Positions 49,697 to 53,279 of a stretch of 53,279 bases of DNA are shown piece after piece. How positions within the stretch are numbered: position 1 is the stretch's first letter; every line of letters starts with the position of its first letter. This stretch comes from Hyphomicrobium_A sp964622715 (GTDB taxonomy: Bacteria; Pseudomonadota; Alphaproteobacteria; Rhizobiales; Hyphomicrobiaceae): the NCBI GenBank assembly GCA_964622715.1, contig CAZURR010000006.1, positions 1-53,279 on the forward strand, read 5' to 3'. The translations under genes and the position numbers were made by a program. Under the pieces are notes generated by a model that worked only from the letters and a program-made list of their open reading frames with translations, did not search any database and was not told where the DNA came from.

Positions 49697-50777
49697 AATA
49701 AGCCGAAAAGCCCGGCCCGAATGCGGCAAACAGATAGCGCCCGTGAGCACTGTCGGCGAGCGCTTCCTTGAGGATAAACAGCGCGGTTGCCGACGACATG
49801 TTGCCGTACTCTTTGAGGACTTGCCAAGAATACCGCAACTGATCGCGCGACAGTCCCAAACTCTCCTCCGCAACCTCGAGAACCTTACTGCCGCCTGGGT
49901 GAAACAGAAATCCGTCGAAGTCGGCGAGCGAAAGCCCCTCGCGCTCTAGGAAGGGGAAGAGCGCCTCGCCGAGACGCTCGCGCATAAGCGTGGGAAGTTC
50001 CGGGCTTAGGACGACACCGAAGCCGTCGTTCTTGATATCCCAGCCCATGATGTGTTCGGTCTTTGACCAGAAATAATCTCCCTGCGGCCCCACGATCGAT
50101 CGCCCGGCGGGGAGGCCGTTGCGCGCGCCGTTGCGACTGCGCAAAACAACGCCCGCTGCACCATCTCCAAAGAGAGCGGCAGAGACGAACATGGCTAGGC
50201 TTGGGTCGTTGACGCGCAAGCACAACGAGCACAGATCGACGGTGAGGAAAAGTACGTTGGAGCCAGGTATGGCCTGGGCCATTCGTACCGAGCGGGCCAA
50301 GCCGGCAACGCCGCCACCGCAGCCCAGCCCGAAGATGGGGATGCGCTCCACATTGGGGCGGAAGGGCAGGCGGTTCATTAGACGCGCTTCGAGGCTGGGG
50401 ATCGAAAGCCCGGTTATGGTGTTAGTGACGACGACATCGATATCGCTCAACTGCAGGTCTGCTTGCTCTACGGATGCGCGTGCAACCTGTTCCAGCAGGT
50501 CGAGTGAGTGTCGCTCGAACGACGCCGTACGCTCCTCCCAAGAGCGCGGCTGATGATACCAATCAGTCGGCTCCACCGAGTAGCGTGTGTCAATGCCGGT
50601 ATTGGTGTAGAGCGCTTCTAGGCGGGCAAACTGCGGGAAAACCTTCTGGGCGCGTTCTGCGGCCTCTTCCTGCCCGACCGTGTACTTTGGGACTGCGGTG
50701 GCGACGGAGGCGATCTCGACACTGTACGTAGACGCGGACGCACGATCAGCCAGTTTGAGCTCTGTTTCTGATGACAT
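49665..50777 (-). CDS. Type III polyketide synthase (chalcone synthase-like)
   Basis: A 370-residue homodimeric condensing enzyme. I set the start at ATG 50777 because the protein-like sequence begins there. The catalytic triad is visible: Cys153 in FGLGCGGGVAGLARS, His293 in LFHPGGSKVLE and Asn326 in KEYGNMSSATALFIL. Such enzymes extend a CoA starter with malonyl-CoA and cyclise it. With a fatty-acyl starter the usual products are alkylresorcinols or alkylpyrones. The neighbouring ICMT-like methyltransferase, flavoprotein and RND exporter point to lipid-phenol synthesis. It overlaps the flavoprotein gene tail-to-tail by 32 bp. Confidence 0.93.
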   Translation of the reverse strand: MSSETELKLADRASASTYSVEIASVATAVPKYTVGQEEAAERAQKVFPQFARLEALYTNTGIDTRYSVEPTDWYHQPRSWEERTASFERHSLDLLEQVARASVEQADLQLSDIDVVVTNTITGLSIPSLEARLMNRLPFRPNVERIPIFGLGCGGGVAGLARSVRMAQAIPGSNVLFLTVDLCSLCLRVNDPSLAMFVSAALFGDGAAGVVLRSRNGARNGLPAGRSIVGPQGDYFWSKTEHIMGWDIKNDGFGVVLSPELPTLMRERLGEALFPFLEREGLSLADFDGFLFHPGGSKVLEVAEESLGLSRDQLRYSWQVLKEYGNMSSATALFILKEALADSAHGRYLFAAFGPGFSAYFIVLDLQSFP

Positions 50778-50987
50778 AGGACCCCGGTCTGGTGCGGTTT
50801 GATCAGCTAGTCGGCGCTGGCATTTCTGCACAATGTTAATGCAGGGACGCTGGCGGCGATATTGCATTTGGGGCACACAGTGCGTGCACTTCCTATGCGC
50901 GTGCAGCCGAATGGCAAAACGATGGCGGCCGGGAGGCCGGGGTGCCCGAATCGATTGTATTGATGGGGGCAGGGGGGAAGTTCCCGC

Positions 50988-51116
50988 CTATTTAGCCTCG
51001 ATCTTGAGATTGGGAAGGTCGACGACCACGCGCTGCTGCTGGCTCTCGAAGTAAAGGTAGCCGAGGACGGCGACGGCAACTGCCAGCACGATGATCACGA
51101 GGTTCTTGGTGTCCAT
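50988..51116 (-). CDS. 42-residue single-pass membrane protein
   Basis: ATG 51116, preceded by AGGAG at 6 nt, opens a frame of 42 codons ending at TAG 50988. The protein MDTKNLVIIVLAVAVAVLGYL is one membrane helix followed by a polar tail (YFESQQQRVVVDLPNLKIEAK). It lies 210 nt upstream of the PKS gene on the same strand, possibly part of its transcript. The function is unknown. Its good ribosome site and tidy topology make it a credible small protein. Confidence 0.65.
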   Translation of the reverse strand: MDTKNLVIIVLAVAVAVLGYLYFESQQQRVVVDLPNLKIEAK

Positions 51117-51441
51117 ATGATTCTCCTACGGTGGCAAGGCGATGCCTTGTGTCCGTCGAGTGCCATATCGCGAGCGTAGCGGCAAGGGAAAGGGATGAGC
51201 CAGAGGCTTCCCCTAAGCGACCGCCAAAAGGGTCTTTGCAGGCAAGCCGGTTTGATCCTGAAGTGAATGCTTATCCTGCTTATCAGAGGTTGGACGTAGC
51301 TTGATGCCTTCCGGCGTCCCTGGTCTTTCGCGGGCGGGCCGCGCCCGGCATGGCCGAGGACCTCTTGCGACTTAGGTCCGATTGTCGATACCCAAATTGA
51401 GCGGCAACATGTTCGCGGCGTGGGGAGTAAGGAGATCTATC

Positions 51442-53279
51442 ATGACCCTAAAGGGTGTTCTTCAATTCAGTTCTTGCATGGTACTCGCATTTTCATGCCA
51501 TGAGGCAGCCGCTCAAATACCACCACCTCCCGATGGCGAAAAATCCCTCTCCACCGCCTATACCGGGAAGACATACTCACCCTACGCCCGGCGAGGGTTT
51601 GCTAGCCGGCCGCTGTGGGGTGACACCCATCTCCACACATCTATGTCAATGGACGCAGGCGCATTTGGTAACCGGCTCGGCGTACGTGAAGCGTATCAAT
51701 TTGCGCGCGGCAACGAGGTGACCTCGTCGACGGGCTTGCCTGTGAAATTGTCGCGGCCGCTCGATTTTCTTGTCGTTGCCGACCACTCCGACAACATGGG
51801 TTTCTTTCCCGACCTGTTCGCTGGCGCGCCGCACATCCTTTCCGACCCTAAAGGCAAGGATTGGTATGACCGCGTTGAGGCCGGGCAGGGCGTCGATGTT
51901 GCGCTCGAACTCATCGGCCTGTTTTCGCAGGGCAAGTTTCCTAAGGCGTTGATGTACACACCCGATTCTAGGCCATACAAATCGGCTTGGAAAGAAACCG
52001 TCGACGCCGCTGAAGAGTACAATGAGCCTGGCAAATTCACGGCATTCATCGGCTATGAATGGACATCCCTAGATAAGGGCAACAATCTCCACCGAGTTGT
52101 TATTTACCGCGACGACGCAGACAAAGCTTTGAAAATGGTCCCTTACACCACTGTGGCGCCGCAAGGCAGCATTGATCCGCTCGATCTTTACAAATGGCTG
52201 ACAACCTATGAGCACAAGACCGGCGGCAACGTGCTCGCAATTGCTCATAACGGCAATCTGTCGAACGGCGTCATGTTCCCGATTGATGCCCAATTCACCG
52301 GCCGCAAGCTCGACGGCACGTACGTGACCGAACGCGGCAATTGGGAGCCTTTGTATGAGGCAACCCAGATCAAAGGTGATGGTGAAGCACACCCGTACCT
52401 ATCGCCGGAGGATGAGTTTGCAAACTATGAGACTTGGGACATTGGCAATCTTGATGCGTCCCAGGCCAAGACAAAGGATATGCTGGCTGGAGAGTATGCG
52501 CGCGAGGCGCTAAAGCGCGGGCTTGCACTCGAAGCCCGGCTTGGGACCAATCCTTATAAATTCGGGATGATCGGTTCGACTGATAGCCACACTTCGCTGG
52601 CCACAGCGCAGGAGGACAACTTTTTTGGCAAACACTCCGGTGCCGAGCCGAGCCCGGAGCGCATGAGCCATCCGTTCATGAAGACCGACGTTGGAACAAT
52701 CAATGGTTGGCAACAAGTCTCTTCGGGTCTTGCAGCAGTGTGGGCTCCAGAGAACACGCGTGAATCCATATTCGATGCCATGGAACGCAAGGAGGTTTAC
52801 GGCACGACCGGTAGCCGCATGGCTGTGCGCTTCTTCGGTGGATGGGACTACACCGATGACGACTTAAAGAGCCGCGCCCCCGCCTTTGCCGGTTACACGA
52901 AGGGTGTACCGATGGGCGGTGACTTGGCCGCAAAGCCAGACAATGCGGACGCGCCGACATTCATGGTCTATGCATTGCGAGATCCAATCGGTGCCAACCT
53001 CGATCGCATCCAAATCATCAAGGGTTGGCTTGGCGAGGACAGCAAAACCCAAGAAAAAGTCTTTGACGTCGCCTGGTCGGGCGACCGTAAGGCGGGCCCG
53101 AATGGCAAGGTTCCCCCGGTCGGAAACACGGTTGATACAAAGAAGGCTAACTTTACCAATACGATTGGCGCTTCTGAGTTGGCTGCAGTGTGGACTGATC
53201 CCGATTTCGACCCGACAGAGAAAGCCTTCTACTATGCGCGGGTGATCGAAATCCCCACACCGCGCTGGTCGACCTATGA
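51442..53279 (+). CDS. DUF3604-family secreted metal-dependent protein, 3' end outside the window
   Basis: ATG 51442 (AAGGAG 8 nt upstream) opens a frame that stays open to the right edge, 612 full codons plus two bases; the closing TGA letters are out of frame. A signal peptide covers about 1-25. The domain of unknown function 3604 is recognised by GDTHLHTSMSMDAGAFGNR with the His-x-His pair, FLVVADHSDNMGFFPDL and FGMIGSTDSHTSLATAQEDN, a PHP-like set of metal ligands. The family is common near sulfatases and in marine or soil bacteria, but its reaction is not firmly known. Periplasmic location is expected. The upstream interval 51117-51441 shows no gene or clear site. Confidence 0.9.
   Translation, partial: MTLKGVLQFSSCMVLAFSCHEAAAQIPPPPDGEKSLSTAYTGKTYSPYARRGFASRPLWGDTHLHTSMSMDAGAFGNRLGVREAYQFARGNEVTSSTGLPVKLSRPLDFLVVADHSDNMGFFPDLFAGAPHILSDPKGKDWYDRVEAGQGVDVALELIGLFSQGKFPKALMYTPDSRPYKSAWKETVDAAEEYNEPGKFTAFIGYEWTSLDKGNNLHRVVIYRDDADKALKMVPYTTVAPQGSIDPLDLYKWLTTYEHKTGGNVLAIAHNGNLSNGVMFPIDAQFTGRKLDGTYVTERGNWEPLYEATQIKGDGEAHPYLSPEDEFANYETWDIGNLDASQAKTKDMLAGEYAREALKRGLALEARLGTNPYKFGMIGSTDSHTSLATAQEDNFFGKHSGAEPSPERMSHPFMKTDVGTINGWQQVSSGLAAVWAPENTRESIFDAMERKEVYGTTGSRMAVRFFGGWDYTDDDLKSRAPAFAGYTKGVPMGGDLAAKPDNADAPTFMVYALRDPIGANLDRIQIIKGWLGEDSKTQEKVFDVAWSGDRKAGPNGKVPPVGNTVDTKKANFTNTIGASELAAVWTDPDFDPTEKAFYYARVIEIPTPRWSTY

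Noticed and set aside
53277..53279. TGA at the window end as stop of the DUF3604 gene
   Set aside because: It is out of frame by one base; the coding frame (...TCG ACC TAT GA) continues beyond the window.

Overview
The window looks like a chromosomal segment of an alphaproteobacterium, probably of the order Hyphomicrobiales. This rests on moderately high GC, the gene order gyrA - coaD - two cyclophilins - queA - tgt, ssb preceded by an alphaproteobacterial-type LexA box (GAAC-N7-GAAC), and many small secreted proteins, TPR proteins and lipoproteins of Rhizobiales type. I see no rRNA, tRNA, CRISPR array, transposase or integrase. A run of 100 Ns (21579-21678) marks an assembly gap that cuts two genes, so this is a draft scaffold.

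Layout. 1-6233 (mostly minus): a partial secreted protein, a NodB-type polysaccharide deacetylase, an FlK-like thioesterase, a Crp/Fnr regulator, a small secreted protein, a bactofilin fused to a CSPG/cadherin-like domain (plus strand), a membrane protein gene broken by an in-frame stop, and a three-gene membrane/lipoprotein operon. 6444-10878: small genes plus two cell-wall-enzyme-like genes (L,D-transpeptidase-like and lysozyme-like) with duplicated leaders, among other duplicated fragments. 10970-20223: uvrA and ssb, separated by a frameshifted glutathione transferase, an FAD monooxygenase, a YkgJ-type Cys-cluster protein and a membrane pentapeptide-repeat protein with a striking palindromic upstream region. 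20261-31664: CDF transporter, PRC-barrel protein (cut by the gap), gyrA, coaD, two tandem cyclophilins, arsenite methyltransferase, TPR protein, queA and tgt. 31661-36023: DMT transporter, GH15 glycosidase, small membrane protein, TPR protein and a TPR remnant. 36024-36858 has no convincing gene but holds direct repeats, a palindromic element and a strong terminator. 36859-45381: small lipoprotein, a VOC-TM-Sel1 fusion, secreted cupin, PPK2, periplasmic L,D-transpeptidase, an amino-acid-binding protein with a long low-complexity arm, a CaCA antiporter and a HAD hydrolase.

45488-50777 is the most system-like part: an RND/MMPL-type lipid exporter, an isoprenylcysteine-methyltransferase-like enzyme, a geranylgeranyl-reductase-like flavoprotein and a type III polyketide synthase. 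The set resembles bacterial phenolic-lipid loci (Srs/Bps type) with an exporter added. I infer that it makes, O-methylates, oxidises or reduces, and exports an alkylresorcinol or alkylpyrone lipid. The window ends inside a DUF3604 gene.

Functional links. uvrA and ssb belong to DNA repair, and only ssb shows a clear SOS operator. coaD, queA and tgt are housekeeping genes, with the arsenic-methylation and TPR genes lying between them. Peptidoglycan-acting proteins recur (7469-8584, 9480-10574, 40198-41460). Assignments come from reading translated sequence and motifs without database searches.
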